This document shows positions 36,582 through 45,623 of a DNA stretch of 64,000 bases, one piece after another. The notes under the pieces are model-generated. The model saw only the letters and a list, made by a program, of their open reading frames with translations, did not search any database and had not been told where the DNA came from. The position numbers and the translations under genes are program-made. The stretch is from CAZUTO01 sp964623085. Lineage in GTDB: Bacteria > Pseudomonadota > Gammaproteobacteria > Pseudomonadales > GM7GCV1. The first letter of the stretch is position 1. The number at the start of each line of letters is the position of its first letter. Location: assembly GCA_964623085.1 (NCBI GenBank), contig CAZUTO010000008.1, forward strand, positions 5,580-69,579, read 5' to 3'.

Positions 36582-37895
36582 ATGAACAATAGATACGAAC
36601 AGTCTGACATATCGGCTGAAAAAACTAAGGTTGGATCCGCCCTAGGAAGAGTGGATCGTCGGCTATGGCCGTTGATTATTCTCTTGGTAACAGCGCTAGT
36701 GCTTGTGTTGTTGTATGGCACGCGTCCAAGGGCTGATCGAGATTGGGTTGAAACCGCGCCAGCCATAATTGTTGATGTGCTCGATATTCATCCTATCGAT
36801 TACCAGATGAGTGTTGAAAGCTACGGAACTGTGCAACCTCAGACGCAAAGTTTCTTGGTTGCACAAGTTGGCGGTCTTGTCACTTCCATCGGGGACAATT
36901 TTCGTGATGGGGCTTTTATCAGCCAAGGCGATGTTCTACTTAACATTGATCAGCGAGACTATGTCGCTGATGTTCGTATTTCGGAGGCGAGTTTAGCCGA
37001 TGCGGTGCAACGGCATGCTGAAGAGTTAGCGTTATCGGAGCAGGCACTAGTCGATTGGGAGCGCTTGGATTTAGAAGGAGAGCCCAATGACCTTGTTCGC
37101 CGTGTGCCGCAGTTGGAAGCAGCGCGTGCTCGCTTGGCCTCCGCGGAAGCTGCGCTTGCTAAGGCAAAGTTGAATTTAGAGCGAACCAAAATCGTTGCGC
37201 CGTTTGATGGCAGGCTGATTAATAGCTTCGTTGATATTGGTCAGGTCGTTAGCAATAACAGTCAATTGGCAGAAGTTTACGCGACAGATTATGTAGAGGT
37301 GCGTCTCCCGCTAAAGGATACGGATATACCCTTTGTAGATTTGCCAGAAACCTCTCGTGAAGAATCAGAGCCGGGGGTTCAGCCGGATGTTACGTTTTTT
37401 TCTGGTTTTGGTAATGGCGATCGATGGCACGGAAAGATTGTGCGCGTGGAAAGTACAATCGATGCGGCTTCTAGACAGCTGCATGTCGTCGCGCAGATTG
37501 ACAACCCCTTCGCCAGCAAGCAAACAACCGCTATTAAAATTGGTCAATATGTCACCGCAGAAATTGAGGGGCGAACGCTGCAGGATGTGATTGTTGTTCC
37601 GAGTGAAGCTATCTATCAGAACAGTTTCGTCTATGTGGCCGAAGAAGATACATTACAACGCCGCGACATAGAAATCCGTTGGCAAAGTGGCTCGGAGTCA
37701 ATCATCGCTTCAGGGATAGAGTTTGGAGATCGGGTCGTGACAACGCCACTTGGCCAAGTAACCTCGGGTACCAGAATCGCGGTAGCAGGTGAATTAACCG
37801 ATGAAGCTGGAGAGTTCTCCGGTTCGCGCGAGTTTGGTAGTGATTCAGAGTCGGAGAGCCGAGCTCGGTCAGATCAAGCCGATGAGAGTGGATAG
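36582..37895 (+). CDS. RND efflux periplasmic adaptor subunit
   Basis: Membrane-fusion protein of 437 residues that couples the following RND permease to an outer-membrane channel. It has one membrane helix (about 30-46), a lipoyl domain ('VAQVGGLVTSIGDNFRDGAF', 'GDVLLNIDQRDY'), an alpha hairpin (about 135-195), the returning lipoyl half ('IVAPFDGRLINSFVDIGQVV') and beta-barrel/MP domains. The acidic Ser/Glu-rich C-terminus is disordered. The permease starts 76 bp downstream. No TolC-type gene is adjacent. Confidence 0.93.
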   Translation: MNNRYEQSDISAEKTKVGSALGRVDRRLWPLIILLVTALVLVLLYGTRPRADRDWVETAPAIIVDVLDIHPIDYQMSVESYGTVQPQTQSFLVAQVGGLVTSIGDNFRDGAFISQGDVLLNIDQRDYVADVRISEASLADAVQRHAEELALSEQALVDWERLDLEGEPNDLVRRVPQLEAARARLASAEAALAKAKLNLERTKIVAPFDGRLINSFVDIGQVVSNNSQLAEVYATDYVEVRLPLKDTDIPFVDLPETSREESEPGVQPDVTFFSGFGNGDRWHGKIVRVESTIDAASRQLHVVAQIDNPFASKQTTAIKIGQYVTAEIEGRTLQDVIVVPSEAIYQNSFVYVAEEDTLQRRDIEIRWQSGSESIIASGIEFGDRVVTTPLGQVTSGTRIAVAGELTDEAGEFSGSREFGSDSESESRARSDQADESG

Positions 37896-37971
37896 TCTAT
37901 TCGACTGCTTTAACGGCTGATGCAAAGATTAGTGAAACGCAAAAGCGATATAACATAAATAGGTACCAAGA

Positions 37972-40900
37972 ATGATCGAATGGTTTGCTCGAAATAGTGT
38001 CGCGGCCAATTTGCTAATGATTGGTATTGTTGTGGCGGGCCTTCTTTATTTGAGAGCGACGCCCATTCACACTTTTCCCGAGTCTGAGCCAGATACTGTC
38101 ACTGTCGGTGTAGTTTTGCGCGGAGCAACGCCTGAGGATATGGAACTTGGGGTAGCGGTGCGCATAGAAGAAGCCGTCGCAGACCTCGTAGGTATTGGGA
38201 AGATTACAAGTACATCAAGTGAGGGCAGTGCGACGGTTGTTATAGAAACCGACACTGGCACCGACCCGCGTGATCTTTTGAATGATATTAAAAATCGCGT
38301 CGATTCAATTAATACGTTTCCAGTTGGTGCTGAGCGCCCGGTGGTTGCGCTTGCACAACGTTTAAGTTCCGTTATTCAGGTGCTGGTTTCGGGACCATTC
38401 AATGAGCGCGAAATACGTACCTATACCGAGAAGGTCAGAGATGACCTTTTAAAGGTAGATGGGATCACATCTGCCGAGCTTGCCTTTGATAGAAACTATG
38501 AAATCAGTATTGAGGTTTCTCAGGACAAGCTAAGAGAGTTCGATATGTCACTCGCTCAGGTCGCTCGGGCGATAAGTGGCAGTTCACTTGATGTCTCAGC
38601 GGGTAATGTTCGGACTCAGGGTGGCGATGTGCTCATTCGGTCTCAGGGTCAGGCCTATACTAAAACTGATTTCGACCAAATTGTCGTTCGGACCAACCCA
38701 GATGGCTCAATTCTTCGCGTAGCCGATATTGCCGATGTTAACGATGGGTTTGAAGAGGATGGAATTGGTACCTCTTTCAATGGCGGTTTTGCTGGAATGA
38801 TCCAGGTCTTCCGTACGGGAGAGCAGGGCGCCATTGATGTTGCAGATGAAGTGAAAAGATATATCGAGCAGCAAACGCCTTTGCTACCTGTAGGCATGGA
38901 ACTGGCCTACTGGGATGATGATTCCGAAAGCCTGAAGCAGCGCCTGGGAACGCTGATCTCAAATATGATCACTGGTGGCATATTAGTTANNNNNNNNNNN
39001 NNNNNNNNNNNNNNNNNNNNNNNNNNNNNNNNNNNNNNNNNNNNNNNNNNNNNNNNNNNNNNNNNNNNNNNNNNNNNNNNNNNNNNNNNTCTCGGTCGGG
39101 TTTGGATGCCGTGGTGTATGGAACAAAGCGGGTAGCCATTCCTGTTACCTTTGGCGTGATTACCACTATGGCAGCGTTTCTGCCTATGTTGTTCTTAGAG
39201 GGGCGATTTGCCCGATTTATGGCGCCTATTCCTGGTGTAGTGATTTCGGTACTTCTATTCTCTCTAATCGAATCAAAATTTGTGCTTCCGGCTCACTTGA
39301 AACACATCAAAGTGCGGCCAACAGAGGAGCTTTCTGGGTTTTCGCGCTGGCAACAGCAATTTTCACAAGGTTTTGAGAATCTGATTATTCAGCGTTATAG
39401 GCCCGTATTAGATGTCTGTGTTAGTAATCGCTACGCTGTTCTTACTGGGTTTATATGTGTCTTCGTCATCATCATAGTGATGCTGCAAACGGGCCATTCG
39501 CGTTACCAGGCATTTCCTCGTGTACCAGCTGATGCAGTGACATTTAGTGTGAATATGCCAGTAGGAACGCCTTTTAGCGTGACCGATAGATACGTTCAGC
39601 GTATTGCTGAAGAGGCAGAGAGGTTACGCGAACAACATGTGAGTGCCGATGGAAGCTATGCATTACGCCATATTTTAGCGCTCACAGGCTCAGAAGGGCG
39701 AGGTGCCAATCCTTCCGCGGGTAGTGTTCAAATTGAGACTGATCCAGAACTGATGGAGGAAATTGGCTATTCCGTCATCGACCTCACTCAAGACTGGCGC
39801 ATTGCGGTGGGTGAAATTGTCGGTGCGGAGGCAGTCACTATTCGCTCCGAGCGTTTTCGCGCCGGCGACCCTGTGGATGTAGAGTTGCGGGGCACTTCAT
39901 TTGATCAACTTTCTGCAGCGGCAGATCAAATCAAAACGCGGCTAGCGAGTTATGACAGCGTTTATGAGATTGCGGATAGCTTTTCCGATGGTAAAGAAGA
40001 GCTACGCGTGGATCTTACTCAGCAAGGCCATGTTCTTGGGTTAACTAGATCCGATATTTTGAGCCAGGTGAGCCAAGCGTTTCAGGGCTTTCAAGCACAG
40101 CGTATCCAGCGCGGTCGCGATGATATTCGTGTATTGGTTAGGTTGCCTAGAGATGAGCGCAGTACAATAGCTACGCTTGAAGAAATCCTGATCACCACGC
40201 CATCTGGTCAAGAGGTGCCGCTTTCTCATGTGGCAGAGATTGCGCCCGATAAAGGACCGGCGTCGATTCGACGCGTCGATCGCTTTCGTGTTGTTAATGT
40301 CACCGCTGATTACGACAAAGAGAAGGTCAATTCGGTTGCTTTTAATACCGATTTGGCGGCCTATCTAGATGAACTCATGCTTCAATATCCAGGGGTCCAG
40401 TATCGATTGTCGGGTGAGGCGGAAGAAGAAGCTGAAACCTTTGGCAGTATGGGTCAGGCTCTGGTTGTTTTACTCATGGCCATCTATTGTTTGTTGGCAT
40501 TGCCACTTAAATCTTATATCCAGCCACTAATAGTCATGTCTATTATTCCTTTTTCTATTATTGGTTCTGTATTGGGGCACACTCTGATGGGGCAACCGGT
40601 CACCATGCTTTCTATACTTGGGATGTTGGCGTTAGTTGGTGTGGTGGTGAACGATAGCCTGGTTCTCGTTGACTACACAAATCAGGCCAAATTGGCCGGA
40701 AACTCTACTAAAGACAGTATTCTCAATGCTGGATCCGCGCGATTTCGCGCTGTAATGCTCACGTCGCTGACTACCTTTTTTGGTTTGTTGCCGATGATGT
40801 TTGCGACCAATGTGCAGTCCGCGTTTTTGGTGCCGATGGCAATATCGCTTGGATATGGCATTGTTTTTGGATCACTCATTACACTAGTTTTGGTGCCATC

Positions 40901-40985
40901 CTTGTTGATGATGGCAGAGGATGGGCGCCGATTTTTCAGTTCGCCTAGTAGAGATACAAGTTCGGATACGCCTATTCAAGCCTAG
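37972..40985 (+). CDS. RND efflux permease, interrupted by an assembly gap
   Basis: Proton-driven exporter of the HAE/AcrB superfamily. The left piece (37972-38989, 339 codons) holds TM1, the first porter half ('ESEPDTVTVGVVLRGATPED') and the start of TM2. The right piece (39090-40985, 631 residues) resumes near the end of the first TM bundle ('TFGVITTMAAFLPMLFLEG') and includes the second porter half and TM7-12 ('LPLKSYIQPLIVMSIIPFS', 'LVGVVVNDSLVLVD'). The pieces are in different frames across the 100 N, so the gap length is not 100. Compared with a usual length of about 1030-1050 aa, roughly 60-80 residues are missing, including TM3-TM4 with the expected proton-relay aspartates. Confidence 0.9.
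38990..39089. other. Assembly gap of 100 N in the RND permease
   Basis: Exactly 100 N. Frame continuity requires a true length of 3n+2 bases, which 100 is not; homologue length suggests roughly 180-240 bases. No shared repeat is seen at the two edges. Confidence 0.95.
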
Positions 40986-41103
40986 GTTGATTAGACTTGA
41001 ATTATCATTAATGATTTAAAGTTGTAAAGTTGGGTTGGTATTAGGGCTACAGTAGATTTATTGTGTCAAAGATAATATCTATACAAGTATATAAGGTGGG
41101 GCC

Positions 41104-41907
41104 ATGAGTAGATTTATTTGTTTTATTGCTTTTGTTTTCTTGCTGTCTGGCACAGCTCAAGCGCAAATGGGCGGTGGCGGTGGTGGTATGGCACAGCCAG
41201 AGCCTATTGTTATACCTGACGTTGAAGTAGAGACATTACTTGTAGAGATACCTGATAAGTGGGGTCCGTTTAACAGAAGAACAGATACAAAGACGGATAC
41301 GTTTTATTTTCCGTTTGGATCGAGCCCTGAAAGATGGAGTAATGCGGTGCATATACAGCGCTTTTTTACGACGCTAGATTTGGCTTCGGCAAGTGATTAC
41401 TTCGATGCTAAGACGGCAGCAAACGCTAAAGCTTGTGCGGAGCATGATGTGTCCTTTCTGCGAGGCGGAACAGAGAATGGCTATTCTCGCGTGGAATGGT
41501 CTGAGCACTGTGTACTGGCTAATAAAGATGAACTTAGTACCTTGAACAAAGTTATATTGGGTAATGAAAAGCTCTACACGGTCAGCAGAATGTGGAAAAG
41601 TAAGCCTGATCAAGATGAGATGAACGAGTGGAGCACCTATATGTCACGTGTTTTTGCCTGTGATCCGACTACGCTACAAAATCCATGTATACCGCCTAAC
41701 GGCGCTGGCCGAGCTGGCGGTGGTATGGGTGGCGGTGGCGGCATGGGTGGCAATGGTGGTGCTATGGGTATGGGTGGTAATGGTGGTAATGGCGGTGCTA
41801 TGGGCATGGGTGACAATGCCGGTGCTATGGGTGGCGGCAATGGTGGTGCTATGGGTATGGGTATGGGTGTTGAACCTGTCTCTGATACTGACGAAGACGA
41901 AGACTAG
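41104..41907 (+). CDS. Secreted protein of unknown function with Gly/Met/Asn-rich tail
   Basis: No family recognised. The 267-residue protein has a signal peptide (cleavage expected after 'GTAQA', about residue 20), a short Gly-rich start, and a central globular part (about 35-195). Three to four cysteines in that part ('NAKACAEHD', 'WSEHCVLA', 'VFACDPTTLQNPC') could form disulfides. From about 200 the tail is built of GG(A)MGMGG and GGNGG units and ends in an acidic cluster (DTDEDED). A strong terminator follows, so it is a single-gene unit. The tail resembles that of the secreted sulfatase in this window. Confidence 0.8.
   Translation: MSRFICFIAFVFLLSGTAQAQMGGGGGGMAQPEPIVIPDVEVETLLVEIPDKWGPFNRRTDTKTDTFYFPFGSSPERWSNAVHIQRFFTTLDLASASDYFDAKTAANAKACAEHDVSFLRGGTENGYSRVEWSEHCVLANKDELSTLNKVILGNEKLYTVSRMWKSKPDQDEMNEWSTYMSRVFACDPTTLQNPCIPPNGAGRAGGGMGGGGGMGGNGGAMGMGGNGGNGGAMGMGDNAGAMGGGNGGAMGMGMGVEPVSDTDEDED
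41719..41870 (+). repeat. Gly/Met-coding short repeats in the secreted protein gene
   Basis: Imperfect short repeats of GGTGGT/GGTATGGGT type code for the GGMGMGGNGG tail. They are in frame and prone to slippage, so copy number may vary between strains or be misassembled. Confidence 0.75.
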
Positions 41908-41949
41908 TAAAATTGCCTTAAATCTACAAAGATAGATTGTTCACAAAAA

Positions 41950-41978
41950 CCGCTACACAATGTGTAGCGGTTTTTTTT
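41950..41978 (+). terminator. Rho-independent terminator after the Gly/Met-rich protein gene
   Basis: CCGCTACAC / GTGTAGCGG is a perfect 9-bp stem with loop AAT followed by eight T. Five A precede it, so it may also act on the minus strand. Confidence 0.93.
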
Positions 41979-42120
41979 GTGGCAGGTAAAAATGTTGGCG
42001 TAAATATTTCTTCATAAAATTCCGCTTATCAAATACCTGTATTCCTCGTTATTCTCTGACCTTTAGATTAATAATTTCCAAGATATTTATTTAGTTTTCA
42101 TTTGATTAAAGGAGGGTGGC

Positions 42121-43338
42121 ATGGTGGATCGCAGGTCTCATCTAATCTTTAAAAACATTGTAGCGTTTGCGGTGGTAGTCAGTCTGGTATGGTCAGCGAG
42201 TTTGTTGGCACACCATGGAGAAGCTGCGCACTACGATGCTTCAAAAGAATTGGTTGTTGAGGCGGTATTAACCGACTTCCATCTCGTAAACCCTCATGCC
42301 TATGTATATTTTGATGTGCAAGGAGAAGATGGTGTTGCACAGCAATGGCGCTGCGAGCTTGGCACCAATCTTCGTCGATTTGGTTGGACGGAGGAAACCC
42401 TTGCACCTGGTGGTAGAGTGCGTGTTACGGGTAATCCAGCGCGTCGTGAAGAGCACGTGTGCAAAATTTTATCTATCGAGCATGAAGATGGTCGTACCAT
42501 TGGTTTCCGTGGTACACCCACCGAAGGTACCTCAACATACAAGCCAAGTGCGGAGCAGCTTGCTTTTGTTCCAGAATCCAAACCTGAAATCGACGTCTTA
42601 GCCAGAAGCACGGGTGAAGCAGCTGCTCGTAAAATTGTTGATGTTCCCACAGAAGGGTTTTTTGGTTACTGGAGCGGTGGCCCCGGCGTACAGGGTATTG
42701 CTGGCGGTGGTGGCAGACGCGGTCAGCAAGATACAGAGACCGTCGCGTCGGATTTTCCCGCGCCGACTAGCTACCCAACACCGTCTTATACGGTTGCCGG
42801 AAAAGCGGTATTCGATAGCTACGATGCGAGTTTTGATAATCCAACGTTGTATTGCACATCCAGTGTTTTTGACGGCATGGTTCACCACGGTATTTCTAAC
42901 GAGTTTGTTCAAGAGTCGGACGACAAGATTCGGTGGGTATACGGGTATATGGATTTGGTTCGCACCATACATATGGATCAACAAGGACACCCAGAAGATA
43001 TAGCGCTGTCAACGCTAGGGCATTCGATCGGTAAGTGGGAAGGTGATACCTTAGTTATTGATACCCTTGGCTTAAAGAAGCAATGGCTTTACAACACAGG
43101 TCGTGATGGCAATGTCATCTCCAGTGATAATTTGCACCTCGTAGAGAGAATGACTCACGATCCCGTTGCGGACGAGATGGTGATCGAATACACAGCAACT
43201 GATCCAGAATACTGGGAAGAGCCTATTAGTGGCGTTCTGCGTTTGAGCCGTTCAGATACGGCCTATCAGGAATACGGGTGTGTCGAGCTCGCTGGTGACA
43301 ATAATCGCAGGCCGGATGGCACCACTATTTTTGATTGA
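42121..43338 (+). CDS. Secreted DUF6152-like protein of unknown function
   Basis: Exported protein of 405 residues. A hydrophobic signal segment (about 10-30) is followed by 'HHGEAAHYDASKELVVEAVL' and 'FHLVNPHAYVYFDV', which is the pattern of DUF6152 (the HHS-type start with NPHA). The second half holds 'GKWEGDTLVIDTLGL' and 'LHLVERMTHDPVADEMVIEY', a module often found with DUF6152. The strong GGAGGGTGGC ribosome-binding site fixes the ATG. No biochemical role is known to me; it may be linked to periplasmic metal or solvent-stress proteins, which is speculation. Confidence 0.75.
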   Translation: MVDRRSHLIFKNIVAFAVVVSLVWSASLLAHHGEAAHYDASKELVVEAVLTDFHLVNPHAYVYFDVQGEDGVAQQWRCELGTNLRRFGWTEETLAPGGRVRVTGNPARREEHVCKILSIEHEDGRTIGFRGTPTEGTSTYKPSAEQLAFVPESKPEIDVLARSTGEAAARKIVDVPTEGFFGYWSGGPGVQGIAGGGGRRGQQDTETVASDFPAPTSYPTPSYTVAGKAVFDSYDASFDNPTLYCTSSVFDGMVHHGISNEFVQESDDKIRWVYGYMDLVRTIHMDQQGHPEDIALSTLGHSIGKWEGDTLVIDTLGLKKQWLYNTGRDGNVISSDNLHLVERMTHDPVADEMVIEYTATDPEYWEEPISGVLRLSRSDTAYQEYGCVELAGDNNRRPDGTTIFD

Positions 43339-43401
43339 TCGCTCTCGTTTGAGCCCCTTTTGCAGAGCTAATAATCTGTTTAGATTGAGTGTGATCACTG
43401 A

Positions 43402-43424
43402 GAGCCAGAGAGTGTCTCTGGCTC
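43402..43424 (+). terminator. Hairpin downstream of the DUF6152-like gene
   Basis: GAGCCAGAGA / TCTCTGGCTC is a perfect 10-bp stem with loop GTG. It lacks a T run, so it may be a weak terminator or an mRNA 3'-end stabiliser. Confidence 0.55.
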
Positions 43425-43531
43425 CTCTCACGTCTAGTTATACTTCTATGATAGTTTTGCTATAGAGCAAGGTCATGTCGTTGACCTTCGCCGACTGCGG
43501 CTAATAAGCTAAATAAGAGGTAGATCATTCA

Positions 43532-44305
43532 TTGGATATTCTAGTTGTTTCTCTGGTGGCGCTATTCGCATCGGCGCTGACGCTTTTTTCCGGCTTTGGG
43601 CTGGGAACACTGCTTATGCCAGTGGTTGCAATTTTCTTTTCAGTGGAAGTCGCAATCGGTATTACCGCCATTGTTCATTTGGCAAACAATCTTTTTAAAG
43701 TCGTTTTGTTGGGCAAACATGCGAGTGTTCCAGTTGCGGTTAGGTTTGGCATTCCCGCAGTTTTTTTTGCATTTTTCGGTGCCGCGATCCTGGGTTGGTT
43801 GGCCGTGACGCCATCGATCGCAAGCTATGAATTATTTGGCTCAGTACGACAAATTACGCCGTTAAAACTCATTGTCGGTGTGTTGATTTTGATCTTTGTT
43901 ATCCTTGAATTCTCGCCTAGGTTCTCTGCGCTATCTATTGATAAAAAGTACCTACCTTTTGGCGGTGCGATGAGTGGATTTTTTGGTGGGCTATCAGGCC
44001 ATCAGGGCGCGTTTAGGAGTATGTTTCTTCTTAAGGCGGGACTGACAAAAGAACAATTTGTCGCGACCGGCGTGGTGCTCGCCGTACTGGTAGATCTTGC
44101 GCGCTTAAGTATCTACGGGCGGGATATTTCAGCCAGTGTGAGTACTGTGGATTGGGCGCTGGTAGGCTCAGCTTGCCTAGCTGCTTTTGCAGGTGCTTAT
44201 TTTGGAGCTAAGTTGGTTAAGAAGATAACAATACGTTCGATACAGCTGATGGTATCTGCAATGCTACTGGTGATCAGTTTAGGGATGATAGCGGGGATTT
44301 TATAA
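43532..44305 (+). CDS. TauE/SafE-family membrane permease
   Basis: Inner-membrane protein of 257 residues with about eight hydrophobic segments and the two family repeats ('GFGLGTLLMPVVAIFFSVE' and 'GGAMSGFFGGLSGHQGAFRS'). Members export sulfite, sulfoacetate or related anions. The start is TTG; AGAGG lies about 12 bases upstream, somewhat far, so the exact start is less sure. The neighbourhood does not reveal its substrate, although a sulfatase lies 8 kb away. Confidence 0.88.
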   Translation: MDILVVSLVALFASALTLFSGFGLGTLLMPVVAIFFSVEVAIGITAIVHLANNLFKVVLLGKHASVPVAVRFGIPAVFFAFFGAAILGWLAVTPSIASYELFGSVRQITPLKLIVGVLILIFVILEFSPRFSALSIDKKYLPFGGAMSGFFGGLSGHQGAFRSMFLLKAGLTKEQFVATGVVLAVLVDLARLSIYGRDISASVSTVDWALVGSACLAAFAGAYFGAKLVKKITIRSIQLMVSAMLLVISLGMIAGIL

Positions 44306-44361
44306 AGTAGATTTAAGAGTGAAAGCAGGGTGCAGGCAGAATAGAGGTATGAGCATAAAAA

Positions 44362-44382
44362 AGAGGGGCCTTAGACCCCTCT
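44362..44382 (-). terminator. Terminator of the HhH protein gene
   Basis: AGAGGGG / CCCCTCT stem with a 7-base loop. On the minus strand it is followed by a T run, placing it 17 bp after the stop of the HhH gene. On the plus strand it can also end the TauE gene. Confidence 0.82.
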
Positions 44383-44398
44383 CCTTTAAAAGGCGTTA

Positions 44399-44881
44399 CT
44401 AATCGACGATGACGTAGCGTGTTAGAAAATCTACTTCCTCATCGCTGACGTATTTGCTCATTTCTCTGCGGAATTGATCAATCGAGCTGTACGGACGATA
44501 TTCTTCAAACTCGTGCGCAAGTTTCCGCGCAGTCAAAGTAGACGGTACAAGACGGAAATCATCATTTGATGAAGAGTTCAGTTTTACCGGTATAAACATC
44601 GCGCTATAAACAGAGAATTGATTGTCTTCACCAATGCTTTCTCCAATGGCAGCGTGAAGCGCGCTAGGTGTTTCAAAAGGCCGGTTATCAAGCACTGCCT
44701 GAACAGCTTCTGCGCTAAGACCTGGCACTGCAGCAAGTTCTTCTTGCGTGGCACTGTTAGGGTCAACAAGCGGCGCAGTGTTAAATGTGGGTCCGTCTTG
44801 AGCAAAGGTTACATTGCTGCCTAGGAAGCAAAGGCATAAGGCCAGAGCGGAAAATAGCGTTTTAAATGATTGAATGCGCAT
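44399..44881 (-). CDS. Exported helix-hairpin-helix protein
   Basis: Protein of 160 residues with an N-terminal signal peptide (to about residue 28, 'TFAQDG'). An HhH motif of the ComEA type follows ('VDPNSATQEELAAVPGLSAEAVQAVLDNRPF'-like, residues about 39-69). A second, weaker helical repeat lies near the C-terminus ('PYSSIDQFRREMSKYVSDEEVD'). ComEA proteins bind incoming DNA in the periplasm, but this copy is larger and lacks the basic character expected of ComEA. A structural role is as likely. It is divergent from the ferric-reductase-like gene. Confidence 0.72.
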   Translation of the reverse strand: MRIQSFKTLFSALALCLCFLGSNVTFAQDGPTFNTAPLVDPNSATQEELAAVPGLSAEAVQAVLDNRPFETPSALHAAIGESIGEDNQFSVYSAMFIPVKLNSSSNDDFRLVPSTLTARKLAHEFEEYRPYSSIDQFRREMSKYVSDEEVDFLTRYVIVD

Positions 44882-44982
44882 AGTGCACTACTCCTTTTTT
44901 TGACTAGATGTGATAGCTTAAAGATTCGACTTAACAGCCATAGCAAACTCAAAAATAGAGTATCACAAGGAATACAATATTC

Positions 44983-45579
44983 ATGAGGGGAGCAACAATC
45001 CTTAACAACTTTCAGAAGTATCTTGTTTGGTTGGCGCTTGGTATTCCCGCAGTCTTTACCTTTGTTCGTTATCTTACCGATGACATCAGTTATGGGCAGG
45101 TGATACACGAAACCGGTGATTGGAGTATCGGACTGCTAATGGCCACTTTATTTATAACGCCATTGATAAGGCTCTGGCCTAACGCGCAATGGATAAGATG
45201 GTTTATGCGCCAGCGGCGCGCCATGGGTGTGGCGAGTTTTGGCTACGCAGCATTTCACACACTGGCGTATCTTGATCGAAAATGGGGCTATGGCTATATT
45301 TTGCCAGAGGCAAAAGATCCTGGGCTACTAACTGGCTGGATTGCGTTGGTTATTTTTATTTTACTGGCTCTGACTAGTAACAATGTTTCCGTGCGATTGA
45401 TGAAGCAGAATTGGCAGCGCTTACATCGTTTAGTCTACATTGCAACGGGGTTGATTTTTGCGCACTGGATTTTGACGGCGTTTGAAACGGTCGCCGCATA
45501 TGTGTGCTTAGGACTAGTGCTATTGATAGAGTTGTTAAGATGGTATCGCCCTGTATATAGAAGGTTTTCCAAGAATTAG
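44983..45579 (+). CDS. Ferric-reductase-like / MsrQ-like haem b membrane protein
   Basis: Inner-membrane protein of 198 residues with about six segments. Candidate haem ligands are His in 'YAAFHTLAYLD', 'WQRLHRLVYIATG' and 'IFAHWILTAF'. This pattern is shared with MsrQ (YedZ), which passes electrons to the periplasmic methionine-sulfoxide reductase MsrP. No msrP gene is next to it, so it may serve a different partner. It precedes acs on the same strand by 44 bp. Confidence 0.82.
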   Translation: MRGATILNNFQKYLVWLALGIPAVFTFVRYLTDDISYGQVIHETGDWSIGLLMATLFITPLIRLWPNAQWIRWFMRQRRAMGVASFGYAAFHTLAYLDRKWGYGYILPEAKDPGLLTGWIALVIFILLALTSNNVSVRLMKQNWQRLHRLVYIATGLIFAHWILTAFETVAAYVCLGLVLLIELLRWYRPVYRRFSKN

Positions 45580-45623
45580 TATTGACTGTTATATAAGCTA
45601 AATTAGTTAAAGAACCATCAGGA

